Translations under genes and position numbers: made by a program | Notes under the pieces: generated by a model | What the model was told of the DNA's origin: nothing | Database searches by the model: none | Seen by the model: only the letters and a program-made list of their open reading frames with translations | Source: JAGOUU01 sp964609155 | GTDB lineage: Bacteria; Pseudomonadota; Gammaproteobacteria; JAGOUU01 | Length of the DNA: 64,000 nt | Assembly: GCA_964609155.1 (NCBI GenBank) | Contig: CAZSRF010000007.1 | Span: 1-64,000, forward strand | Direction of reading: 5' to 3' | In this document: one piece after another, positions 36,273 through 46,026 of the stretch | Layout of the letters: each line of letters begins with the position of its first letter | How positions within the stretch are numbered: position 1 is the stretch's first letter

Positions 36273-37288
36273 TACGTAAAATAAAAGGTCTAACGCTCAC
36301 CGAATTAATGGTTGATCTGGTATTATCCTCTATGGTGATAAGCGCTGTTTTAGGTTTATATATTAATTATAAGCGTAGCTTTAACTACCAATCAGATATG
36401 ATATTTATGTACCAAAATGCACAAAATGTCTACGATTACTTAAATAATGATGTACAATTAGCTGGTTTCTATGGCTGTGATTCTGATCCAAGCTCTATTC
36501 AATACGCACTAACTGCTAGCTATGACTACAATTTATCAAATATTGTTACAGGTAACGAAGCCACAGGAACTGGTATCAATACAACCTATTCACTTGCATC
36601 ACCAGCATCCGGTTGGTCGCCAACTTTGCAAGGGCAGGTTGCAACAGTTACCCCAAACGCAGGCTCAGATATTGTAACTATAAGATTTGTTGATACCAAT
36701 ACAGTAGGTGTCCTTTCTGCAGATACAACCGGACTCACTATTGCAAGCACTGGCATTCAAAATAATGTTGCAGTAGGTGATATATTATTAATTTCAGATT
36801 GTAGACGCACTGTTGTATTTCAAGTAGCTACTGTTAGCACTAATCAAATAACTCCAACTGCTTCCATTGGTAGTTTAAACTCTGGAGCTGAAATTTATCC
36901 TATTAATATTAATAGCTACTATGTTAGAACAGTCAATAATATCTCCAGCTTATATAGATTACATAATGGAATCGAGGAAATGCTAGTACCTTATGTAGAA
37001 AATCTCCAATTGCTATATGGCCAAGATACTAACTCTGATGGGGTAATCAATAGAATTAATACGGCAAGCACAATCAGTGCCAATCCAATTAACAGCATAC
37101 TGGTAAGCGTATTAATGCGTTCCATTGACAAGCAAATGCAAACACCTGTTTCTGTAACTAGCTATTCAATAATGGCTGCCCCGACAGCAATACAAATGAC
37201 AAGCACAATTAATGTAACCAATGATAAATACCAGCGAAAAGTTTTTGATTATAACTTAGACTTTCCTAACATAGGAGGTAACGTATGA
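36269..37288 (+). CDS. pilW: Type IV pilus minor pilin PilW
   Basis: 339 aa. N-terminus KG|LTLTELMVDLVLSSMVISAV; the large C-terminal domain includes NDVQLAGFYGCDSD, a typical PilW segment (cDixxAGFxGC), and the NSILVSVLMRS stretch. It is joined by ATGA overlaps to pilV and pilX, so the three are translationally coupled. Confidence 0.88.
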   Translation: MIRKIKGLTLTELMVDLVLSSMVISAVLGLYINYKRSFNYQSDMIFMYQNAQNVYDYLNNDVQLAGFYGCDSDPSSIQYALTASYDYNLSNIVTGNEATGTGINTTYSLASPASGWSPTLQGQVATVTPNAGSDIVTIRFVDTNTVGVLSADTTGLTIASTGIQNNVAVGDILLISDCRRTVVFQVATVSTNQITPTASIGSLNSGAEIYPININSYYVRTVNNISSLYRLHNGIEEMLVPYVENLQLLYGQDTNSDGVINRINTASTISANPINSILVSVLMRSIDKQMQTPVSVTSYSIMAAPTAIQMTSTINVTNDKYQRKVFDYNLDFPNIGGNV

Positions 37289-37821
37289 GGCACTTAAAAT
37301 CGTCACAAAGATCTAAAGGCATGGCTTTACTTATTAGTGGGGTAGTACTACTAGTGGTGTTAATGCTTACTATGACAAGTATCAAAAACACACAGTCTAA
37401 CCAACAAATTGCCACAAACTTTCAAAGTAAAATTGAAGGACAAGCCGCTGCTCAAGCGGCAGTAAATGAAGCAAAAACATTTTTATCTTCACAAAAACCT
37501 AACACTGTTTTATTTACAAGCAATTGCCAAAATGGTTTATGTACAGATCAAAAAACTGGCTCCATATGGAACAGTGCATCAGCTTGGACTAACCCAGTGC
37601 AGTTACAAAGCAATCTGCAAAGCAAAACTAATATTTTAAGCAATCCTAAATATATAATAGAATATGTAGGCGATAAAACATCGCAAGACTCTTTATCTGT
37701 TGGGAGCGGTGATTATGGCAATAACAAAGACGTTTCTACTAAGCCTGTCTATAGAATCACAGGTAAAGCGCAGGGGCAAAAAGGTACAAAACAAACTATC
37801 ATTCAATCAACAGTATATTAA
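37285..37821 (+). CDS. pilX: Type IV pilus minor pilin PilX
   Basis: 178 aa. N-terminus RSKG|MALLISGVVLLVVLMLTM lacks the +5 Glu, as is usual for PilX/GspK-type pilins. QIATNFQSKIEGQAAAQAAV is the conserved helix continuation. One Cys pair (CQNGLC). It overlaps pilW by 4 bp. In Pseudomonas pilY1 follows; here the next gene is pilE after 18 bp. Confidence 0.85.
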   Translation: MRHLKSSQRSKGMALLISGVVLLVVLMLTMTSIKNTQSNQQIATNFQSKIEGQAAAQAAVNEAKTFLSSQKPNTVLFTSNCQNGLCTDQKTGSIWNSASAWTNPVQLQSNLQSKTNILSNPKYIIEYVGDKTSQDSLSVGSGDYGNNKDVSTKPVYRITGKAQGQKGTKQTIIQSTVY

Positions 37822-37839
37822 CAATTATCAATATAAGTT

Positions 37840-38238
37840 ATGAAAAATTATAGATACAGCAATATCAATGGATTTAGTCTTATCGAGATGCTGATTGTCA
37901 TTGTGATTATAAGCATATTAGTGGGTATAGCATTTCCAACTTATACTAAGCAAATTCAATCCTCAAAAAGAACAGAAGGTCGTAATAGCTTATTAGATTA
38001 TGCCATGAAGTTTGAAGAATATTATGGAACAAACTTCACCTATACTGGCGCTGACACCTATTACGGTTTAAATGCTACGCCCGTAACAGATAATGGCCTA
38101 TACAAAATCTCTGCAGCAGTAACTACAAACACTTACACTCTAACAGCAACAGCACAAGGTGCGCAAACCAAAGATACGACCTGCCCCACCTTAACTTTAA
38201 CTCAAACAGGAAGCAAAGCACCTAGCGCCTGCTGGTAA
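37840..38238 (+). CDS. pilE: PilE-like type IV pilin
   Basis: 132 aa. Prepilin site NG|FSLIEMLIVIVIISILVGI with Glu at +5; the middle segment GRNSLLDYAMKFEEYYG and the C-terminal Cys pair (TTCPTLTL...SACW) form the disulfide loop typical of PilE minor pilins. Ends the cluster; a weak acagct/agctgt inverted repeat (38248-38272) separates it from convergent clpB. Confidence 0.88.
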   Translation: MKNYRYSNINGFSLIEMLIVIVIISILVGIAFPTYTKQIQSSKRTEGRNSLLDYAMKFEEYYGTNFTYTGADTYYGLNATPVTDNGLYKISAAVTTNTYTLTATAQGAQTKDTTCPTLTLTQTGSKAPSACW

Positions 38239-38279
38239 CTAACCTTTACAGCTAAGCAGGTGCAAAAGCTGTTATCTAG

Positions 38280-40883
38280 TTAATTTTTATTAAAAATAAT
38301 CTCACCTTCTTTATTTAAATTCACTTTTATATTATCCTTTGGCATGAATTTCCCAGCTAATATCTCTTGCGCCAAAGGATTCTCTATATAAGACTGAATA
38401 GCTCTCTTTAAAGGTCGTGCACCGTAGACTGGATCAAAACCTGATTCAGACAGCTTCTCTAATGCTTCATTAGATAAATCTAATGTAATCTCTCTCTGTG
38501 CCAAACGTTTACGTAAATACTCCAATTGAATTAAAGCAATCTGTTTAATATTATTTTTATCCAATGGATGAAACACTACTGTCTCATCAATACGGTTAAT
38601 AAACTCAGGCCTAAAACTTTGAGCAACAATTTCTAGCACCTGTTGTTTTAATTGATTATAGTCTAATCGATGTGCCGATTCTTGAATAATATGAGAACCC
38701 AAATTTGAGGTCATAACAATTACAGTATTTTTAAAATCAACTGTCACTCCCTGCCCGGTAGTTAATCTACCATCATCCAATACTTGAAGCAGCACATTAA
38801 AAACATCATTATGTGCTTTTTCAATTTCATCAAATAAAATAACAGAATAAGGTTTTCTACGCACCGCTTCGGTTAATTGTCCACCTTCTTCATAACCAAC
38901 ATATCCAGGAGGAGCACCAATAAGTCTTGCTACAGAGTGTTTTTCCATATATTCAGACATATCAAGTCTAATCATAGCGCTTTGTGTATCAAATAAGAAA
39001 CTAGCTAAAGCTTTACAAAGCTCTGTTTTTCCAACACCTGTAGGACCTAAAAATAAAAAAGAGCCTATTGGCCTATTAGGATCAGATAACCCAGCACGAG
39101 AACGCCTGATAGCATTAGCAACTGCATTGACAGCTTCATCTTGACCAATAACTTGTTTATGTAACTCGTCTTCCATTTTTAATAGTTTTTCTCGCTCTGA
39201 CTCTAGCATTTTAGACACGGGGATACCCGTCCAGCGAGATACAACATGCGCTATTTCATCAGTAGTTACTTTATTACGGATAAGCTTGTGATTATCTGCA
39301 CCTGTATCAGCAGCCTGAACAGACGCAGCAGCTTGTAATTGTTTCTCTAGCTCAGGAATCTTACCATACTGCAATTCTGACATACGAGCAAGATCACCTG
39401 CACGTCTGGCTGATTCTAACTCTATACGTGTTCTATCTAGCTCTTCTTTAATATGCTGAGTTCCCTGTAAACTAGCTTTTTCAGCTTGCCAGATCTCATT
39501 AAAGTTTGCGTATTCTGCTTCTAACTTATTTATCTCAGCTTCAAGTAGACTTAATCTTTTTTTAGAAGCTTCATCGGATTCTCTTCTCAAAGCCTCACGT
39601 TCAATTTTATATTGAATTAACCTACGCTCAAGTTTATCCATTACTTCTGGCTTAGAGTCTATTTCAATTCTTATTTGGCTAGCCGCTTCATCTATTAAAT
39701 CAATCGCTTTATCTGGCAACTGCCTACCACTGATATATCTATGCGATAAAACAGCTGCAGAAACCAATGCCGGATCGGTTATTTCAACACCATGATGCAA
39801 TTCATAACGCTCATAAAGACCTCGTAAAATAGCAATTGTATCCTCCACTGAAGGTTCATTTACTAAAACTTTTTGAAATCTTCTTTCAAGTGCTGCATCT
39901 TTTTCTATATATTTTCTATACTCATCTAAAGTAGTTGCACCCACACAATGTAATTCTCCACGCGCTAAAGCGGGTTTTAACATATTACCAGCATCCATAG
40001 CCCCTTCAGCCTTACCAGCGCCAACCATCGTATGAATCTCATCGATAAATAATATAATTTGACCTTCTTGTTTTGCTAAGTCATTCAATAAAGCTTTTAA
40101 ACGCTCTTCAAATTCTCCTCTAAACTTTGCACCCGCGATTAGAGCTCCCATGTCCAATGATAATAATCTTTTACCTCTTAGGCCCTCGGGTACTTCATTG
40201 TTTACTATTCTTTGCGCAAGACCTTCCGCAATAGCTGTTTTACCTACCCCAGGCTCTCCAATCAATACTGGGTTATTTTTAGTACGTCGTTGTAATACCT
40301 GAATAGTACGTCTAATTTCATCATCACGACCTATCACCGGATCTAGTTTTCCCTGCTCAGCTCGCTCGGTCAAATCAATAGTATATTTACTCAAAGCCTG
40401 TCTATTATCTTCTGCATTTTGATCATCTACTTGCTGACCACCTCTAATTTTATCAATAGCAGCTTCTAATTTAGTTTTATCACAACCACTTTTTTGTAAA
40501 ATCTTTGTCAATTCACTTTGACGATTGTTATTTTCTAATGCAGCTAACACAAATAATTCACTAGAAATAAACGCATCTTTGCGTTTTTGAGCTAAACGAT
40601 CAGTCAAATTAAGTAAGTTATTAAGCTCTTGCGATACAGTTATATCTCCCGTTGCATTACCCAATTGAGGTAATTTATCTATAGCTTCATCTAGTAACGT
40701 TCTTAAATTTGGAATGGAAACCCCAGCACTTACTAATAGTGGTCTGATAGTCCCTCCCTGTTGGTCTAATAACGCTTTCATAAGATGAAGCGAGTCGATA
40801 GATGGATGATCTCGACCCACAGCTAAAGATTGTGCATCTGCAATAGCTTGTTGAAACTTATTAGTAAGTTTGTCTAATCTCAT
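38280..40883 (-). CDS. clpB: ClpB disaggregase (Hsp104 family)
   Basis: 867 aa (E. coli 857). N-terminal Clp repeats, NBD1 with Walker A GEPGVGKTAIAEG, a coiled-coil M-domain (~410-525), and NBD2 with GPTGVGKTELCKA and LLQVLDDGRLTTGQG. It reactivates aggregated proteins with DnaK. The 125-bp upstream region carries a good sigma-32 match, consistent with heat induction. Confidence 0.97.
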   Translation of the reverse strand: MRLDKLTNKFQQAIADAQSLAVGRDHPSIDSLHLMKALLDQQGGTIRPLLVSAGVSIPNLRTLLDEAIDKLPQLGNATGDITVSQELNNLLNLTDRLAQKRKDAFISSELFVLAALENNNRQSELTKILQKSGCDKTKLEAAIDKIRGGQQVDDQNAEDNRQALSKYTIDLTERAEQGKLDPVIGRDDEIRRTIQVLQRRTKNNPVLIGEPGVGKTAIAEGLAQRIVNNEVPEGLRGKRLLSLDMGALIAGAKFRGEFEERLKALLNDLAKQEGQIILFIDEIHTMVGAGKAEGAMDAGNMLKPALARGELHCVGATTLDEYRKYIEKDAALERRFQKVLVNEPSVEDTIAILRGLYERYELHHGVEITDPALVSAAVLSHRYISGRQLPDKAIDLIDEAASQIRIEIDSKPEVMDKLERRLIQYKIEREALRRESDEASKKRLSLLEAEINKLEAEYANFNEIWQAEKASLQGTQHIKEELDRTRIELESARRAGDLARMSELQYGKIPELEKQLQAAASVQAADTGADNHKLIRNKVTTDEIAHVVSRWTGIPVSKMLESEREKLLKMEDELHKQVIGQDEAVNAVANAIRRSRAGLSDPNRPIGSFLFLGPTGVGKTELCKALASFLFDTQSAMIRLDMSEYMEKHSVARLIGAPPGYVGYEEGGQLTEAVRRKPYSVILFDEIEKAHNDVFNVLLQVLDDGRLTTGQGVTVDFKNTVIVMTSNLGSHIIQESAHRLDYNQLKQQVLEIVAQSFRPEFINRIDETVVFHPLDKNNIKQIALIQLEYLRKRLAQREITLDLSNEALEKLSESGFDPVYGARPLKRAIQSYIENPLAQEILAGKFMPKDNIKVNLNKEGEIIFNKN

Positions 40884-40927
40884 ATATTGCCCTTATTAAA
40901 TATCTTCTTAATCTTAGATATAATTTA

Positions 40928-40954
40928 ATATAGGGGCGAGTTAGTAAATTTCAA
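40928..40954 (-). promoter_or_regulatory. Sigma-32-type heat-shock promoter for clpB
   Basis: On the minus strand TTGAAA (40954-40949), 12-bp spacer, CCCCTATAT (40936-40928), close to the E. coli sigma-32 consensus. It is about 45 bp upstream of the clpB start. Confidence 0.7.
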
Positions 40955-41008
40955 TACAAGTCTTAGATAAAAGCTTTAAGTCTTTTTAATATACTTTACT
41001 ATATTTTA

Positions 41009-41341
41009 TTATATTTTGTAGACTCTGCGAGTTATCGTTAAGTAATCTCCGTATCGATCAAGAGTAAGCTGTCGCATTTTCTGCGCATGATTTACAAAGT
41101 AATCATCTAAATATTCTTGTGAGCTAATTTCATATTGTACTAACAAGTAGCTATGAGACAGTTTTTTATTATTACCTGTGGTGTTACAACTATCAGTATA
41201 GATATCAGTAATATCTAAGAATATTTTTGCCGTTAAAAACCCTTCAAAATTTAGCATATCCTTGATGTGATCTTGTAACCATATTTTGTACTCTTCAAAT
41301 ATCACATTGGATACTTGTATATTAACTTCATAAATTAGCAT
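41009..41341 (-). CDS. DUF4286 family protein
   Basis: 110 aa. MLIYEVNIQVSNVIFEEYKI and the C-terminal RQLTLDRYGDYLTITRRVY, with YLLVQYEISSQEYLDDYF between, match the small DUF4286 family of a ferredoxin-like fold. Function unknown. An insertion of about ten residues (YTDSCNTTGNNKK) is atypical. It lies 60 bp from a divergently transcribed orphan gene. Confidence 0.72.
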   Translation of the reverse strand: MLIYEVNIQVSNVIFEEYKIWLQDHIKDMLNFEGFLTAKIFLDITDIYTDSCNTTGNNKKLSHSYLLVQYEISSQEYLDDYFVNHAQKMRQLTLDRYGDYLTITRRVYKI

Positions 41342-41401
41342 TGTAAATTCTTAATATTACATTATAATCGCTGCTAATATACTATATAAATATATATTAT
41401 T

Positions 41402-41980
41402 GTGGCAAATAAATTATTTTTTCTTTATTCATTTTTTAATTTAATAATATTAAATATTAAGAACATTATTATTAATAAAATTAAAATTATTGGTAAATTT
41501 TATTATAGTGCCTTTAAGAATATCAATAACGAATATAATTTAATACTAGAAAAAATAATCTTCTCTCCTAAACATAACCAAAAAATTCCGGTACTCCGTT
41601 TAACTGGTTCTGGCGGTTATATTTTAGAAACTGCAGCTAGTATTTTAAAAAATGAGAAATTTAAATGTTATCTACATCCAGATGATTTAATTACTATCTA
41701 TAAATTAAATGAAGAACTACAAAGTAACAACCATATTGTTCAAGAAGATTTTAGTGGACAAATATATTTATCAAATGGTGACAAAGTAAATATCTATACA
41801 CCCAATTTGGAAGAAATAGATCTTAATAAATTATTTTCACTCCCCAAAAACCAGGCAGCTCGTTTACTCGAACAACGGGGGTTTAAAAAGGGCCGAGAAA
41901 TTAGCCAAGAAATTGCCGAACTTAAATCAAATATTGTTAAATTAACCAGAAATAGTTTTAAGGTCATTACCAGACGCTAA
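41402..41980 (+). CDS. Hypothetical protein, 192 aa
   Basis: Family not recognised. The first ~50 residues are very AT-rich in coding and hydrophobic/Asn-Ile-Lys rich (NIIINKIKIIGKFYYS), the rest looks like a soluble domain with PVLRLTGSGGYILETAASIL and a basic C-terminus (LLEQRGFKKGREISQEIAEL). The only start is GTG 41402, with no Shine-Dalgarno, so the true N-terminus is doubtful. It converges on the DUF155 gene with a 2-bp gap. Confidence 0.5.
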   Translation: MANKLFFLYSFFNLIILNIKNIIINKIKIIGKFYYSAFKNINNEYNLILEKIIFSPKHNQKIPVLRLTGSGGYILETAASILKNEKFKCYLHPDDLITIYKLNEELQSNNHIVQEDFSGQIYLSNGDKVNIYTPNLEEIDLNKLFSLPKNQAARLLEQRGFKKGREISQEIAELKSNIVKLTRNSFKVITRR

Positions 41981-41982
41981 AC

Positions 41983-42807
41983 TCAAGAAAACCAATGTGT
42001 CAGCATGGTACTATTAGCTAAAGAAAAGACTACTTCTATCGCAATAAGTATAATAATAATTACCTCTAGTCTTGTGGAATGCTTATAATTTAACTCGTTA
42101 GATAAAATATGATATAACTCATGTATTGTATCTAATCTGTGATTTAAAATATTTTGTCTTATTTGAATATCTTGGAACTCTGCTGTCATTAGATACAGAG
42201 GCTCAAAACTTGGGCGGCGCCAAAAAAACTCCGGCGTATCCAAAATATCACTATGTAAATTTACAGAATATCTTTCACTGAATAAAATACCAATCTGCTT
42301 AGAAATTTGTTTTTTTGATAAAGAAACACTACCTGTATGAGCTAATTCTTTCTGTAACGGAGATGCTTGCTCTAAAAGATTAGAAACGGATTGTTCCAAT
42401 GTGTTTAATTTTACAGACTGCGCCAATGCGTGCGAGATTGATAATTTTATAAAAACTGAATCATCATTAAGAATAATCTCATTTTTTTCTTCATTGATAA
42501 AGGTCCTGGACTCACTATCATCACGCCTGTAGTAAATAAAATCACTTGATGGATTATTTAATTTGTCTATAGCATATTTATTAATTTGCTGAATTATTGC
42601 CTGCTCTTGCATTTCATCAGCCCCCCAAATCGTCACGCACCCAAAAGGGAAAAAGAAAATATCTATATTAGATTCCATATATTTATTATCTTTCTGGACG
42701 TGAACAACGTCATCAAAATATTTAGGCTCAAGCCCAATATCACTCAGATGGGTAACAAAATCTTTTATATTGTATTCTGCAGCAGTACAGTAAGATGCAC
42801 ATCTCAT
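41983..42807 (-). CDS. DUF155/RMND1-like membrane protein
   Basis: 274 aa. The conserved family segments are present: IFFFPFGCVTIWGADEMQEQ, LSISHALAQSVKLNTLEQSV, NLHSDILDTPEFFWRRPSFE and RLDTIHELYHILSNELNYKH, followed by one C-terminal transmembrane helix (LEVIIIILIAIEVVFSLA). Eukaryotic relatives (Rmd1, RMND1) are mitochondrial inner-membrane proteins needed for mitochondrial translation; bacterial members are poorly characterised. The gene is single. Confidence 0.85.
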   Translation of the reverse strand: MRCASYCTAAEYNIKDFVTHLSDIGLEPKYFDDVVHVQKDNKYMESNIDIFFFPFGCVTIWGADEMQEQAIIQQINKYAIDKLNNPSSDFIYYRRDDSESRTFINEEKNEIILNDDSVFIKLSISHALAQSVKLNTLEQSVSNLLEQASPLQKELAHTGSVSLSKKQISKQIGILFSERYSVNLHSDILDTPEFFWRRPSFEPLYLMTAEFQDIQIRQNILNHRLDTIHELYHILSNELNYKHSTRLEVIIIILIAIEVVFSLANSTMLTHWFS

Positions 42808-42876
42808 ATTAATAATGTATATAATAACTCGTATCTTTATGATATCTATTAAATAAATAAAGTCAAATTAAGCCGC

Positions 42877-44463
42877 TTACTCCCACTCTATAGTCGCAGG
42901 TGGCTTACTTGAAATATCATAAACAACTCGTGAAATACCCGGAACTTCGTTTATTATTCTATTAGAAGCTCTAGCTAACAATTCATAGGGCAGTGGCGAC
43001 CAATCTGCAGACATAAAATCATGAGTACTTACTGCCCTTAAAGCGACAACATAATCATAGCTTCTAGCATCTCCCAAAACTGCAACTGATTTTACAGGCA
43101 TAAAAACGACAAAAGCCTGGCTGGTTTTATCATACCAATCATATTCTCTTAAGATTTCAATAAAAATACGATCTGCCTGGCGTAATAAATTCAAATATTC
43201 CGGTTTAATTTCACCTAGTATTCTAACAGCAAGCCCTGGGCCTGGAAAAGGATGTCTGTATACCATGGCATAAGGGATATTCAGCTGCAATCCTATTTTT
43301 CTTATTTCATCTTTAAATAGCTCTTTAAAAGGCTCTAATAATTTGAAGGGTAATTGTTCTGGTAACCCGCCAACATTATGATGAGATTTAATCACTGTTG
43401 CTTTACCAGTTTTAGATGCAGCTGATTCAATAACATCAGGATAAATAGTACCTTGTGCTAGCCATTTAATCTTATTATTCTTATTAATCTTTTTTGCTTC
43501 TGCAACAAAAACATCAATAAAAACATGACCAATAATTTTACGTTTTTCCTCAGGATCGCTAATGTTTTTTAAAGCGTTTAAGAATTGTTTTTGCGCATCT
43601 ACTACAATAAGATTAATTTCGAATTGGTTTTTAAAAGTATTAACTACTTCTGTGACTTCATTATGTCTTAGTAAACCATTATCTACTAGGACACACACTA
43701 ATTGTTTACCTATCGCTTTATGCAGCAATAAAGCCAAAACTGATGAGTCCACACCACCAGATAAACCAAGTAACACCTGATCATCTTTAACTTGCTCACG
43801 AATTTGTTTAACACTATCGTCTATAATATTATTTATTGTCCATGATTTACTGCATGTACAAATATTACAAATAAAATTGCTTAACAACACATTACCACAT
43901 TCAGTATGTGTCACTTCCGGGTGGAACTGTAATCCATAATATGGCTTAGCTACATGCGCCATAGCTGCTACAGAAGTATTTTCTGTAGTCGCTGTAACAA
44001 TAAAATCTTTGGGTAATTTTGTGACTTTATCACCATGGCTCATCCAAACATGAGTATTATTAACAATGTGCTCAAATAGATTATATTGTGCTTTATTCGT
44101 ATTTATTTGGTTATTTTGAATCTCTATAGGTGCATGCCCAAATTCACGATGCTCAGAACTCTCCACTTGTCCACCTAATTGTACAGCCATAGTTTGCATA
44201 CCATAGCAAATTCCTAATATGGGGCAATTGAGCTCAAAAATAATTTTTGGCGCCCGATACGTATCATTACTAGTAACAGAAGCTGGTCCTCCTGATAAAA
44301 TAATTCCTTTAGGATTAAAGGCTTTAATTAAATCATCTCCAACATCACAATGATAAATCTCACAATAGACACCCAGCTCTCGTACTCTGCGGGCTATTAA
44401 TTGAGTAGTCTGCGAACCAAAATCTAAAATTAATATGTTATCCATATTTTTTATATGACTCAT
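42877..44463 (-). CDS. guaA: GMP synthase (glutamine-hydrolysing)
   Basis: 528 aa; converts XMP to GMP. N-terminal class I glutamine amidotransferase with ILGICYGMQTMA (catalytic Cys) and QFHPEVTHTE (His, Glu); ATP-pyrophosphatase domain with the P-loop LLGLSGGVDSSVLALL; C-terminal dimerisation domain with RHPFPGPGLAVRILGE and KPPATIEWE. It follows guaB by 11 bp. An alternative Met at 44445 would remove six residues. Confidence 0.97.
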   Translation of the reverse strand: MSHIKNMDNILILDFGSQTTQLIARRVRELGVYCEIYHCDVGDDLIKAFNPKGIILSGGPASVTSNDTYRAPKIIFELNCPILGICYGMQTMAVQLGGQVESSEHREFGHAPIEIQNNQINTNKAQYNLFEHIVNNTHVWMSHGDKVTKLPKDFIVTATTENTSVAAMAHVAKPYYGLQFHPEVTHTECGNVLLSNFICNICTCSKSWTINNIIDDSVKQIREQVKDDQVLLGLSGGVDSSVLALLLHKAIGKQLVCVLVDNGLLRHNEVTEVVNTFKNQFEINLIVVDAQKQFLNALKNISDPEEKRKIIGHVFIDVFVAEAKKINKNNKIKWLAQGTIYPDVIESAASKTGKATVIKSHHNVGGLPEQLPFKLLEPFKELFKDEIRKIGLQLNIPYAMVYRHPFPGPGLAVRILGEIKPEYLNLLRQADRIFIEILREYDWYDKTSQAFVVFMPVKSVAVLGDARSYDYVVALRAVSTHDFMSADWSPLPYELLARASNRIINEVPGISRVVYDISSKPPATIEWE

Positions 44464-44474
44464 TTTAATTAAAT

Positions 44475-45950
44475 CTAATCTTTCGTAAGCTGATAATTAG
44501 GTGGTTCTTTAGTTATAGTGACATCATGAACATGACTTTCCATCATGCCAGCACCAGTGATTTTTACAAATTTTGCAATATGTTGTAAGGTGGAAATATC
44601 CTTACTGCCCATATATCCCATACCTGATCGCAAACCACCTACCAGTTGATGCAAAATAGCAACTACTGATCCCTTATATGGTACTCGACCTTCTATGCCC
44701 TCTGGGACAAGTTTCTCAGCACCACTGGAACTATCTTGAAAGTAACGATCGCTTGAGCCATCTTTTCTAACCATGGCCCCTAAAGATCCCATTCCCCTAT
44801 ATGATTTATAAGATCTGCCCTGAAATAATTCTACTTCTCCAGGCGCCTCTTCAGTACCCGCAAACATTCCACCCATCATAACAGTATCAGCACCCGCTGC
44901 AATGGCTTTGACTATATCTCCTGAATGTCTAATACCTCCATCTGCTATGACAGCAACACCTGTATTTTTTAATGCCTTACTTACATTACTGATTGCTGTG
45001 ATCTGAGGAACGCCAACGCCAGCTATAATTCTAGTCGTACAAATAGATCCCGGACCAATGCCTACTTTTACAGCATCAACTCCTGCTTTATAAAGCGCCT
45101 TTGCAGCTTCCGCAGTAGCTATATTACCAGCGATTACTTGAAGATTAGGATATTTTTTCTTAACCCAAGTAACTCTATCAATAACACCTTGTGAATGGCC
45201 ATGAGCTGTATCCACCACTAAAACATCCACTCCCGCAGATACCAAGGCAGCAACACGTTCTTCAGTATCTCCGCCTACACCCACGGCAGCTCCAACTAGT
45301 AAACGACCTAAGTCATCTTTTGAAGCATTAGGCTTTTCTTTTTCTTTTAAAATATCTCTAACCGTAATTAAACCCACTAGTTCAAAATTGTTATTTACCA
45401 TTAAAATTTTTTCAATACGATGTTGATGCAATAAATTTAACACTGTTTCTCTCGTCGCTTCACCTTCTTTTACAGTAACTAATTTACTTTTAGGTGTCAT
45501 AATGTTCGCAACAGGTTGTTCTAAGTTAGTTTCGAAACGCATATCTCTATTTGTTACTATACCAACTACTTTATTGTTCTCAATGACAGGAACGCCCGAA
45601 AAATTATGCTTTTTAGTTAAAGCTAGAAGCTCCGCCACCGTTGCTGTAGGCGAAATCGTAATAGCGTCTTTTACAACCCCACTTTCATATTTTTTAACTT
45701 GATTGACCTCAGCAGCTTGTCGCTCTATGGACATACTTTTGTGAATAATACCAATACCGCCTTCTTTGGCTAATGCAATTGCTAACTTAAACTCTGTCAC
45801 TGTATCCATAGCAGCTGATAAAACAGGTATATTAATATTAATTTTTTTTGTTAACTTTGAGTTAGTATTAACATCGCGAGGTAATACTTCTGAATGTAAT
45901 GGAATTAAAGAGACATCATCAAAGGTAAAAGCTTCTTCTATAATCTGCAT
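44475..45950 (-). CDS. guaB: IMP dehydrogenase
   Basis: 491 aa; oxidises IMP to XMP, committing flux to guanine nucleotides. TIM barrel with FDDVSLIPLHSEVLPRDV at the start, two CBS domains (~95-205), the catalytic loop GPGSICTTRI with active Cys, DGGIRHSGDIVKAIAAGAD and the flap region RGMGSLGAM. First gene of guaBA. Confidence 0.97.
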   Translation of the reverse strand: MQIIEEAFTFDDVSLIPLHSEVLPRDVNTNSKLTKKININIPVLSAAMDTVTEFKLAIALAKEGGIGIIHKSMSIERQAAEVNQVKKYESGVVKDAITISPTATVAELLALTKKHNFSGVPVIENNKVVGIVTNRDMRFETNLEQPVANIMTPKSKLVTVKEGEATRETVLNLLHQHRIEKILMVNNNFELVGLITVRDILKEKEKPNASKDDLGRLLVGAAVGVGGDTEERVAALVSAGVDVLVVDTAHGHSQGVIDRVTWVKKKYPNLQVIAGNIATAEAAKALYKAGVDAVKVGIGPGSICTTRIIAGVGVPQITAISNVSKALKNTGVAVIADGGIRHSGDIVKAIAAGADTVMMGGMFAGTEEAPGEVELFQGRSYKSYRGMGSLGAMVRKDGSSDRYFQDSSSGAEKLVPEGIEGRVPYKGSVVAILHQLVGGLRSGMGYMGSKDISTLQHIAKFVKITGAGMMESHVHDVTITKEPPNYQLTKD

Positions 45951-46026
45951 AGTATAAAACCCAAATGTAATTTGTAGGCCATTATAGAGAATATTTTCTC
46001 TCTTATCAAAACTTAGATTGTTTGAT

